Shown here piece by piece: positions 1 through 5,777 of a stretch of 5,777 bases of DNA; the stretch's first letter is position 1; the number at the start of each line of letters is the position of its first letter. This stretch comes from an uncultured Streptococcus sp. (lineage in GTDB: Bacteria > Bacillota > Bacilli > Lactobacillales > Streptococcaceae), in contig NZ_CALHWC010000165.1 in NCBI RefSeq assembly GCF_938036805.1, positions 1 through 5,777 on the forward strand. Direction: 5' to 3'. The notes below the pieces were generated by a model, which ran no database searches, had not been told where the DNA came from, and saw nothing but the letters and a program-made list of their open reading frames with translations. The translations under genes and the position numbers were made by a program.

Positions 1-361
1 ACAAAAGCTTGATGGCACCATTGCCGCCAAGCTCAACATAGCTCTCGTAAAGACGGGACAGCTCCTCTAGCTCATGCTGTGTAGTCTGGCCACGCCTCAA
101 GGCTTTTTTTAGGTTTTCCTGCAATCGAAAACGTTGCAAGCGTTGCAAGCCTTTTTGGATCAGGTTTAGATCCTGATTGTTTCTGTTCCCAATATTTTGG
201 ATGTTTGTCACGGACTCTTTCAGGTCGCCCAAATCCTCGGCTAAAGCTTCTATTCGCTTGTCGGTTTCCTTACTGTTTTGATTACTCCTGTAGCTAAAAT
301 AGCTAGGGATAATCACGACTAAGACCGTTGTGATCTTATCTAATAAATCCATCGAATTCAC
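1..361 (-). CDS. Small phage membrane-anchored coiled-coil protein, 3' end outside window
   Basis: The reading frame is open from GTG at 361 to the window edge, giving 120 residues without a stop. Residues 11-24 (TTVLVVIIPSYFSY) form a short hydrophobic stretch that looks like an N-terminal membrane anchor. Residues 30-88 are polar and heptad-like, rich in Leu, Ile, Glu, Lys and Gln, so a coiled coil is likely. The visible end (LEELSRLYESYVELGGNG) matches a motif I know from uncharacterised streptococcal phage proteins of roughly 130-140 residues encoded between DUF1366 and the holin, so only a short C-terminus is probably missing. I chose GTG 361 over the in-frame ATG 352 because AAGG lies 9 bases before the GTG but 18 before the ATG. 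The function is not known. A role beside the holin or in membrane anchoring is inferred from position and the single membrane segment. Confidence 0.75.
   Translation of the reverse strand, partial: MNSMDLLDKITTVLVVIIPSYFSYRSNQNSKETDKRIEALAEDLGDLKESVTNIQNIGNRNNQDLNLIQKGLQRLQRFRLQENLKKALRRGQTTQHELEELSRLYESYVELGGNGAIKLL
132..149 (-). repeat. Perfect 9-base tandem repeat inside the leftmost gene
   Basis: Two exact direct copies of CGTTGCAAG (plus strand) lie at 132-140 and 141-149. They encode the LQRLQR part of the coiled-coil region of the small membrane protein, adding three residues per copy without shifting frame. It is probably a simple slippage duplication. Confidence 0.75.
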
Positions 362-367
362 ATTTTG

Positions 368-376
368 CCACCTTCT
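368..376 (-). promoter_or_regulatory. Ribosome binding site that decides the start of the leftmost gene
   Basis: AGAAGGTGG on the minus strand overlaps the TAG stop of the DUF1366 gene (377-375). It sits 6 bases before GTG 361 and 4 before ATG 363, and the latter is followed at once by TGA. Spacing to the next in-frame ATG at 352 is 15 bases from the end of the motif, which is poor. The site therefore favours the GTG as start. Confidence 0.6.
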
Positions 377-956
377 ATCCTAATTTAGGCATGATGATGC
401 TTAAAATGCCTGTTTGTAACATTTCTTCGACATTTTGTCCCCTGTAAGTGTAGCCATCACCTTCGCGAGTAGTAAATTTAAAAATTGTTGCTGTATCTTT
501 TGGCCATTTTGAATTTGTCCCGAACGGATAAGGCATAGCAACTATATCTCCGTTCGTGTACCGCTTTTCTTTTTCTAATGGCTTGATAATTGCAGCAACC
601 TTCGTATAGGCATTCTGTTCCATTCCGCCATCGCGCGTGATAGCAAGTGAAATTAAGACATCTGCCAAAATTGCTACATCTTCCACTTTTTGCTTATTGG
701 CTTCTCCAGCCTTTTTATTTTTTTCAAGCTGTTCGTCGATCTGATTAAATTTATCTCTTTCTGCCTTGTCCGGGAAATTTACAAAGTAAATTTGGTCTAA
801 AGCCAATTTAAACAGCTCGCCACTCTCTTTATTTATAAAATCTGGATCAAAAAACACAGGATAAATTGCACCCTCTGAATTTCCGAGGACTACCCGTGTT
901 TTGTAAGGCTCGCCGCTGACATAGTCAACGGATTTGCTTAAAAACTCTAACTTCAT
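375..956 (-). CDS. DUF1366 family phage protein (193 aa), role unknown
   Basis: The protein has the size and look of DUF1366 proteins, which occur in streptococcal phages between the tail-fibre genes and the lysis cassette. Residues 1-60 look beta-rich (KTRVVLGNSEGAIYPVFF). Residues 62-95 are highly charged and probably helical or coiled coil (DKAERDKFNQIDEQLEKNKK). Residues 96-130 are a further helical part. The end (residues 131-193) is beta-rich and aromatic: YTNGDIV, a Pro/Trp segment around WPKD at 151-154, then GYTYRGQ and a closing IIMPKLG. There is no signal peptide, membrane segment or known catalytic motif. Start ATG 956 is supported by AAAGGAGA 4 bases upstream, and the gap to the DUF859 gene is 19 bases. 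A structural or tail-accessory role is inferred from position alone. The family assignment is from memory of the family's sequence pattern and was not searched. Confidence 0.82.
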   Translation of the reverse strand: MKLEFLSKSVDYVSGEPYKTRVVLGNSEGAIYPVFFDPDFINKESGELFKLALDQIYFVNFPDKAERDKFNQIDEQLEKNKKAGEANKQKVEDVAILADVLISLAITRDGGMEQNAYTKVAAIIKPLEKEKRYTNGDIVAMPYPFGTNSKWPKDTATIFKFTTREGDGYTYRGQNVEEMLQTGILSIIMPKLG

Positions 957-960
957 ATTT

Positions 961-968
961 TCTCCTTT
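961..968 (-). promoter_or_regulatory. Ribosome binding site of the DUF1366 gene
   Basis: AAAGGAGA on the minus strand lies 4 bases before ATG 956 and within the 19-base gap after the TAA stop (978-976) of the preceding gene. It confirms the start. No promoter fits in this gap. Confidence 0.7.
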
Positions 969-975
969 TAAAATT

Positions 976-3042
976 TTACGCTATACGGCGCCACCTATAA
1001 ACAGCTATGTACGGCTGTAAAGTACTGGCTTCCCCTGATGTCCCAACAATATCAGTAAAATGATTGAAAGTCGCATCGGCATTGCCGGTTGTTCCTTGTA
1101 CTCTGTAAGTCGGTTTTTCTTTCCCTGTCACATTTTGATTCCCATGTTTAAATCCGAGACTGGCAACATCGCTGCCCACCGGGCCAATGGCAGCCTCATA
1201 ACTCCCGTCGCTGTGGCTATGTTTCTTACTTCCTCCGGTTTTAGAGCTGGAGTTAAAGTCGCCGTCGGTTTCATCCACACCGACAAGCACTTTGCCGTTG
1301 CCAAATCGTTCCCAAGCGCCCCCCATAAATGTCGCGGGGTTAGCGGAAGAAGTGCTTTGATAAATTGAGCCGACAGGATAGAAGTTATCAATTCCTTCTA
1401 CAACCCACGGCGTCCAATTGCCGGACCGATAATCTCTGTGACGGTACCAAACTTTATGTCCACCATAAGACGTAAAACGCTGGTTAGCTTCTTTGGTAGA
1501 TAAGTTAGATATTCTGAAAGTCTCCAAAATTCCCCAACCGCTGTCTGGCGTGTCTTTATTCGTCCACGCCGCTCCTCCCTCTAAAAGGTCATTAACGCTA
1601 ACATTTCCAGCCCATTCGGTGCAAGACCTCAAAAAACCGTCGATGTATACATTCCCTTTGACATCAAACGCCCCGCGTTCGCGTATTTTATTAACTCCGA
1701 CCCCGTTTCTATCGTAGGAAAATACAACTGTCTCCGTTCCGACAATTGCGCTAAATTCCGTTTGCGTAAATCTATCTTCTAAGGTGCCGACAATTACCCA
1801 TGATTTGTTAGCTACATATTTTTCTTGGAGAATTGCACTTGAATTAACAAAACCAGATACAGTTGTCCAAGAACCGGAAGCTGGGCCGCTATCAACTCTA
1901 TAAGCTGTAGTTCCTGCAGGCGCAACTTTAAAGGTCAGTCTCATCAAGTTTTTTTGGATGCCATTAACAGTCAACGCTGCTACCTTCGCGGTGCGCGTGA
2001 TCGTTAATGTGCTGGATTCAGACCCCGACCTAGCGACATCAAATTTTAAGATGGGTGAGAAATACTCTAAGATGTTTACTGTTTTGTCAATTGTATTACT
2101 GGTTCTTCCTCGACTATCAATCACTCGCGCTCTAATAGTCACATTCCCTGAATAGTTCATGATTCCCAAAGAACCACCGTTTTGATTGGTCGTTTGATTC
2201 TTGCCAACAACCTCGGCGTAATACCCTGTAATGGTTGAGCCATACGCTCCTGTAGCTTGCCCAAAATTGACTTTAATGTTAGACAGGACAGAGATAAAAG
2301 CCTGTTCTCCCGGAACTACGTTGCCGGCCGCGGTGTTGCCATCTGTTAAAGTGAAGCCGGTTAATTTAGGTTTAACATCGTCTGAAACAGTCGCGGTGAA
2401 AGTCGTTGATTTCTCGCCGATTTTCTTTCCGTCGCCGTACGTCTCTATTATTAGTGTTCCTGTACCACTTGTGGCGTTGGGGATGTCATCAGCAAAATTA
2501 AGAGGGATAGTCCAGGATGTAGAGGTATCCACATTGCTTGCAATAGTCCCTGTCTTACTGCCCCAAAAATAGCGGACAGTATGCTTGAAACTAGAACTTT
2601 GACGATCGATGTTGATCGTTACTGGACTACCAATAGTGCCTGAACCAATGCTAACCGAGCTAGACCTTGGAATAGTAGTCAGCGTGAATGAAGTACCGCT
2701 GATACTCAAAGTACCAGGAGACCAACCTCCACTGCCACTAAAGCTAGCAGACAAGCCAAAGGCCTTGCTACCGTCTGCATTGTGCCCAACCGTGATAGTC
2801 TGGTCAATGAGCCACACAGTTTGATTATAAGACAACACAGACGGTCTGCCCGACCAGTTCAAGCGCTGTCCGTTCAAGTCAACCCAAGCCAAGCAATTAT
2901 AATCAGTAAATGTTGTAGTTGTATTGAGTAATGCAAGTCTAACCCTAACTTGGCTACTATTCCCTGGTATATTTTGTGATACTTGGTCAACCCATAAACG
3001 AATACGGTAACCTCTATCATTATTTGACCAAAATTCAGCCAT
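976..3042 (-). CDS. DUF859 phage minor structural / tail-fibre protein with knob and Gp10-like tip
   Basis: This 688-residue protein matches the DUF859 family of streptococcal phage minor structural proteins. Residues 1-125 are a beta-sandwich-like N-terminus (RGYRIRLWVDQVSQNIPGN), probably for attachment to the tail. Residues 126-435 form a run of Ser/Thr/Gly-rich, Ig-like beta segments (for example FKHTVRYFWGSKTGTI and VTIRARVIDSRGRTSN). Residues 441-470 hold the conserved linker NGVGVNKIRERGAFDVKGNV. Residues 475-550 resemble a pyocin-knob domain, ending in RSGNWTPWV. Residues 553-688 resemble the C-terminal domain of Gp10-type baseplate/short-tail-fibre proteins: FYPVGSIYQST, GGAWERFGNGKVLVGVDE, H608-S-H610, and a closing LQPYIAVYRWRR. 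There is no signal peptide or enzyme motif. The start codon overlaps the hub stop by one base and has a strong ribosome site. Host-receptor binding is the likely role, inferred from the tip domain and location. Confidence 0.88.
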   Translation of the reverse strand: MAEFWSNNDRGYRIRLWVDQVSQNIPGNSSQVRVRLALLNTTTTFTDYNCLAWVDLNGQRLNWSGRPSVLSYNQTVWLIDQTITVGHNADGSKAFGLSASFSGSGGWSPGTLSISGTSFTLTTIPRSSSVSIGSGTIGSPVTINIDRQSSSFKHTVRYFWGSKTGTIASNVDTSTSWTIPLNFADDIPNATSGTGTLIIETYGDGKKIGEKSTTFTATVSDDVKPKLTGFTLTDGNTAAGNVVPGEQAFISVLSNIKVNFGQATGAYGSTITGYYAEVVGKNQTTNQNGGSLGIMNYSGNVTIRARVIDSRGRTSNTIDKTVNILEYFSPILKFDVARSGSESSTLTITRTAKVAALTVNGIQKNLMRLTFKVAPAGTTAYRVDSGPASGSWTTVSGFVNSSAILQEKYVANKSWVIVGTLEDRFTQTEFSAIVGTETVVFSYDRNGVGVNKIRERGAFDVKGNVYIDGFLRSCTEWAGNVSVNDLLEGGAAWTNKDTPDSGWGILETFRISNLSTKEANQRFTSYGGHKVWYRHRDYRSGNWTPWVVEGIDNFYPVGSIYQSTSSANPATFMGGAWERFGNGKVLVGVDETDGDFNSSSKTGGSKKHSHSDGSYEAAIGPVGSDVASLGFKHGNQNVTGKEKPTYRVQGTTGNADATFNHFTDIVGTSGEASTLQPYIAVYRWRRIA

Positions 3043-5777
3043 TAAGCACCTCCTACGTATCTAATAACATTCATATCTGGGTTGAGATGGTATTGTTCTT
3101 CTCTAAACCGTCCAATCTGGATTGTCTTAGAGAAAATACCATTTTCAATGTGGATGACCCCTTGAGAAATATACATAACCTCCACCCCTGCCGAAAACAT
3201 TGAGATACGCCCGTTGGGATTAAACATCATGCTAGAGCTGCCATCATTCTTACCGATTACCAGTCCATCATTCGACGAGCTCATATAAGTATCAATGAAA
3301 TTCCAGCGGTCAGAGAGTTCTCCAAGGTTTTTAGCGATAGTTGAGACACGTTGAGTAGCAGAGACTAGGTCTTTTTCTGCCTGAGCTTTAGCCTTATCAT
3401 TGGCTTTGACATAGTCTTGATATGCTTTAAGCCAGTTATCCAATGTAGCAACACTAGCTTTAGCTTCAAGCTCAGCTTGGATAATTCCTGCTTTCTCATT
3501 GAGGGCGTTAAGCTGTTCCTGTGTCAGGATTTGGTCTGCCTTGGAGTCAATATCAGCTTGCACATCCTCTGGAGCTGGCGACCAATCTGTTTTGACAGTC
3601 CCTTGCTCTACCTTAACCTCCCAAACGCTTTTAAGCTTTTGAGGGTCTTTTCGATAGGTATTGACTCGCAGATGGTAGGTTCCAGTCGGACGGCTCCAAA
3701 CAAATTCTGTGCCAGTTGTGCCAGTTTTGGCATCTGACACGATTTGGTAGTTTGTTACAGCTTTATCCATGATCCAAAGAACAACATTATCTGACTCTTT
3801 AAATCCGTCATGATGAGAGGTAAAGGTTCCATCAGTTTTAGCAGATATTCGATATCTTTGTCCATTAACCATGTAGATAGATGTCTCGTTGTGATAAAGT
3901 ACATTATTATCAAAATTCGAAGGGTTTCTGTTTGGCTTAAACGGGCCTTTCGAGCCTTTTAACAAGTTCCGACCGCCAACCTCGACATTGTCAAAAAGAG
4001 CTGTCCACTTGTACCTAGTGTGGTCTTGGCTATCTGCCTCAGTAAAGTCTGTCAGCGTCCCTAGGTAGCGTTTGTTGGTGCTGTCTGAGGTGCTAAAACC
4101 GTCGCGACCATCAGCTGAGTTTGCCCAAGCACGGTGAAAGTATGGTGTTCTACCGTCTGCCCCTGGCTTACCTGGAATACCTTGAGGACCGTCCTTACCG
4201 TTTAAGCCATCTGAACCTCTCCATCTCGTCCAGCGATAATCAGCAGGATTGACGCTGTCAGTTGAGTTAAAATCAACATAGACCCCTATATAGGCCTTGT
4301 CTGCGTCGGTCTGACTAAAACCACTACCCGAGACAGTATCAGCATAGGCTAAGTGAGTGTATTGAGTTCTACCGTCAGCTCCTTTTGGTCCAGGAATACC
4401 TTGGTCGCCCTTGACACCCTGTAAACCTTGGAGGCCTTGCAAGCCGCGCTCACCACGGTCACCACGGTCACCTTTTTCGCCTCTATCTCCCTTATCTCCC
4501 TTTGCTCCAGTTTCACCTTTATCCCCCTTAGCTCCATCCCGACCGTTGCGACCATCGTTAATGTTGACGAAGGTTAATTGAGTCCGAGCTACCTCAGTAT
4601 TTTTGATGTAGGCTGCCACCGTTAAAACCTGAGTATCTGACAGTTTAGCAGCCACGACCTTGTAACTTTGGCCGGCTATCACTTCTGTCCCGAAATAAAA
4701 ACGGTAAGAAACATCTGCTATTATTTGTTTCTTACCTTTTCGTAAAGTTGGGCTAACTATGCTTTCGCCTTGTCCGTTCTTAAACTGCCACCCTCTATCT
4801 GTAGAGAGCTCTATTTCATATGGCTGCGCCTCTTCTGCAAGTCTGGCCATCCGTTCTTGCAGACTACTAGAAATAGCGTTCTTGAGCTTTTGAATATTAG
4901 AAAAAACAAAATTATTATTGTTTGGATTACTAAAAGAGATAATTTGTTCTGTGATACGAGCCTTTAAAATTAGTCCGCCTACAAAATTATTATCTTGGAT
5001 CTTAACAATGTCACCCAATTCTAAACCTAAGTGACCGGCAACCATATCCGAACGAACAGAAACCGCGTAAGTTACGACTGGATAAGCGTGCTGCTTTATC
5101 CATTTCAGCATATACCCCCAGAGCGCTTCCTCCGTGCTGTACTCGGTAGCCAAATCGTTTCGTATCCACTCGTCACTAGTCAAAGAAGCAGAAGCCGGAA
5201 ACATCTCGACAGATAGCGGAGCATAGAGCCCTCTGCTTCCTTTTCGAGTATAAAACTCTACTCGACCATCCTCGTTTTTAATCTCTCGTTCGATATTCTC
5301 GATTCCGAAAGTTTTTGTTTCCTCTCCTTCTGTTTTTGTTCCAGTCGCAAACAAGACATTAAAGAGCTGGCTTTTATCCACGGTTCGCTGAACACCTTTT
5401 AGTTCACGTCCGTAGCGTAGCTTAACATCTCCGCGTAATCTGCCAACGCCTTGATGGTTATCATCGTGCTCGTGGTAGATATTTAAAACCAACTCTTTAA
5501 AGGCTCCGTTCTTCGTCAAATTGGTTTCAAACTCAAATTCTCCTTCAAATTGACGAATGACCGAAATTAACCGAGCTAGTTTTGTTTCTTGACCATCAAA
5601 AGTCAAAGCGCGTTTTCGGTCAGACAGTTCATTTACTGCTATTCTGATCCGAGCGAAGTTCAAAATTTCCATCTTCGTTAGGTACCATTCAAGCGATTGG
5701 GCTTCTTCAGATTTGAATGACAAAGCCATCTCGTTTTTTAGTTCCAGGTTTAGATTGTTGCAAGATAGCTGAATACT
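3042..5777 (-). CDS. Phage tail-tip hub / tail-spike protein with collagen-like stalk, 5' end outside window
   Basis: The frame stays open through the right edge. The first internal ATG (5729) has no ribosome site before it, and 16 sensible codons precede it (ending NLNLELKNE), so the true start is further right. Numbered from that ATG (895 residues), residues 1-290 match the prophage tail / endopeptidase-tail hub family (RGLYAPLSVEMFP, GLELGDIVKIQDN). Residues 300-392 look Ig-like. Two Gly-X-Y collagen-like blocks occupy 393-455 and 505-528, each followed by a copy of a small domain. Residues 585-722 resemble the jelly-roll carbohydrate-binding module of phage tail proteins (VGGRNLL at the start, TDWSPAPED at the end). 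Residues 724-816 are a coiled coil, and 817-895 a beta-rich tip (DGLVIGKNDG, VMYISQGVIHIENG, RYVGG). It probably forms a trimer under the tail tube and contacts the cell surface. No hyaluronidase or peptidase active site is recognisable in the visible part. Confidence 0.88.
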   Translation of the reverse strand, partial: SIQLSCNNLNLELKNEMALSFKSEEAQSLEWYLTKMEILNFARIRIAVNELSDRKRALTFDGQETKLARLISVIRQFEGEFEFETNLTKNGAFKELVLNIYHEHDDNHQGVGRLRGDVKLRYGRELKGVQRTVDKSQLFNVLFATGTKTEGEETKTFGIENIEREIKNEDGRVEFYTRKGSRGLYAPLSVEMFPASASLTSDEWIRNDLATEYSTEEALWGYMLKWIKQHAYPVVTYAVSVRSDMVAGHLGLELGDIVKIQDNNFVGGLILKARITEQIISFSNPNNNNFVFSNIQKLKNAISSSLQERMARLAEEAQPYEIELSTDRGWQFKNGQGESIVSPTLRKGKKQIIADVSYRFYFGTEVIAGQSYKVVAAKLSDTQVLTVAAYIKNTEVARTQLTFVNINDGRNGRDGAKGDKGETGAKGDKGDRGEKGDRGDRGERGLQGLQGLQGVKGDQGIPGPKGADGRTQYTHLAYADTVSGSGFSQTDADKAYIGVYVDFNSTDSVNPADYRWTRWRGSDGLNGKDGPQGIPGKPGADGRTPYFHRAWANSADGRDGFSTSDSTNKRYLGTLTDFTEADSQDHTRYKWTALFDNVEVGGRNLLKGSKGPFKPNRNPSNFDNNVLYHNETSIYMVNGQRYRISAKTDGTFTSHHDGFKESDNVVLWIMDKAVTNYQIVSDAKTGTTGTEFVWSRPTGTYHLRVNTYRKDPQKLKSVWEVKVEQGTVKTDWSPAPEDVQADIDSKADQILTQEQLNALNEKAGIIQAELEAKASVATLDNWLKAYQDYVKANDKAKAQAEKDLVSATQRVSTIAKNLGELSDRWNFIDTYMSSSNDGLVIGKNDGSSSMMFNPNGRISMFSAGVEVMYISQGVIHIENGIFSKTIQIGRFREEQYHLNPDMNVIRYVGGA
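3047..3054 (-). promoter_or_regulatory. Ribosome binding site of the DUF859 gene, with TAATG coupling
   Basis: AGGAGGTG on the minus strand lies inside the last codons of the hub gene, 6 bases (from AGGAGG) before ATG 3042. The hub stop TAA (3044-3042) shares its last base with that ATG, giving TAATG, which suggests coupled translation of the two tail proteins. Confidence 0.75.
3990..4163 (-). repeat. Duplicated small domain, copy 2
   Basis: This copy runs from GADGRTPYFHRAWAN through GFSTSD, YLG and TDF to YKWTALFD (58 residues), directly before the VGGRNLL start of the carbohydrate-binding-like module. It has diverged clearly from copy 1, so the duplication is old or under diversifying change. 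Confidence 0.8.
4146..4217 (-). repeat. Collagen-like repeat block 2 (8 Gly-X-Y triplets)
   Basis: There are eight triplets at residues 505-528 of the hub fragment, from GSDGLNGKD to GADGRT. The last part (GIPGKPGADGRT) nearly repeats the end of block 1 (GIPGPKGADGRT), which points to duplication of the block together with the domain that follows it. Confidence 0.92.
4218..4382 (-). repeat. Duplicated small domain, copy 1
   Basis: This copy runs from GADGRTQYTHLAYAD through GFSQTD, then Y-I-G, VDF and DS, to YRWTRW (55 residues), between the two collagen blocks. It aligns with copy 2 at the GADGRT-x-Y-x-H opening, the GFS, the Y-x-G, the DF, a DS and the Y-[RK]-W-T end. The aromatic spacing suggests a small beta domain, possibly sugar-binding. 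That function is inference. Confidence 0.8.
4365..4553 (-). repeat. Collagen-like repeat block 1 (21 Gly-X-Y triplets)
   Basis: There are 21 uninterrupted triplets at residues 393-455 of the hub fragment. The first half is dense in charged triplets (GDK, GDR, GEK, GER, GAK). Then come three GLQ triplets in a row and the end GVKGDQGIPGPKGADGRT. At the DNA level this is an imperfect 9-base periodic repeat. Phage and bacterial collagen-like segments form trimeric stalks and are stabilised by charge pairs because they lack hydroxyproline. Confidence 0.95.

Noticed and set aside
94..110. Plus-strand GCC-TCAA-GGC followed by seven T, resembling a terminator
   Set aside because: The stem has only three pairs, it lies inside a coding region, and no plus-strand gene ends here.
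1060..1368. Open frame of 102 codons on the plus strand, with further plus-strand frames at 1493-1717, 1958-2155, 2231-2572 and 2609-2824
   Set aside because: All lie opposite the DUF859 gene, have no ribosome sites or recognisable domains, and are explained by the base composition of the Ser/Thr/Gly-rich coding strand.
1128..1391. Open frame of 87 codons on the minus strand in another frame of the DUF859 tip
   Set aside because: It lies wholly inside a well-supported gene on the same strand, with no ribosome site and low-complexity shadow content.
2598..2622. Imperfect palindrome around cgatcgatgttgatcg
   Set aside because: It is in the middle of the DUF859 coding frame, far from any gene start, with nothing to suggest an operator or attachment site.
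4146..4553. Periodic repeats that could suggest a CRISPR array or minisatellite
   Set aside because: The period is 9 bases, with glycine codons in frame throughout, so it is a coding collagen-like repeat with no spacers.
4349..4555. Open frame of 68 codons on the minus strand across the collagen-like block
   Set aside because: It is a frame-shifted reading of the Gly-X-Y repeat (many Val, Glu and Arg in periodic order), not a separate gene.
3042..5777. Hyaluronidase or peptidoglycan hydrolase domain in the collagen-bearing tail protein, as in some streptococcal phages
   Set aside because: No catalytic motif or lyase-like beta-helix segment is visible. The region between the collagen blocks and the coiled coil reads as binding domains.

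Overview
The window is a piece of the late structural module of a tailed phage or prophage (siphovirus type) from a low-GC Gram-positive host, most likely Streptococcus. This rests on family recognition: a DUF859 protein followed by a DUF1366 protein, and a tail hub whose C-terminus (ISMFSAG, VMYISQGVIHIENG, a terminal RYVGGA) is typical of streptococcal phages. The species cannot be told from the sequence. No host gene, tRNA, integrase or attachment site is visible.

All genes lie on the minus strand and read from right to left. At 5777-3042 is the tail-tip (hub/endopeptidase-like) protein, whose N-terminus lies beyond the window edge. It carries a collagen-like stalk, a duplicated small domain, a carbohydrate-binding-like beta-sandwich, a coiled coil and a beta-rich C-terminal tip. 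At 3042-976 is a DUF859 minor structural protein ending in a pyocin-knob-like domain and a Gp10/short-tail-fibre-like tip with an HSH motif. At 956-375 is a DUF1366 protein of unknown role. At 361-1 is the start of a small membrane-anchored coiled-coil protein that runs off the left edge, in the place just before the lysis genes in related phages.

The genes are packed almost without gaps: a 1-base TAATG overlap, then gaps of 19 and 13 bases, each with a clear Shine-Dalgarno sequence. I see no promoter or terminator, so the set is probably one polycistronic late transcript. The first two proteins are good candidates for host recognition: the hub holds the tail tip and projects a stalk, and the DUF859 protein supplies a second adhesin-like tip. 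The last gene marks the change towards lysis.

I find no sign of a wholly new system. The points worth a second look are the modular build of the two adhesion proteins, the collagen and domain repeats, the start-codon arrangement of the leftmost gene, and an A7 slippery run in it.
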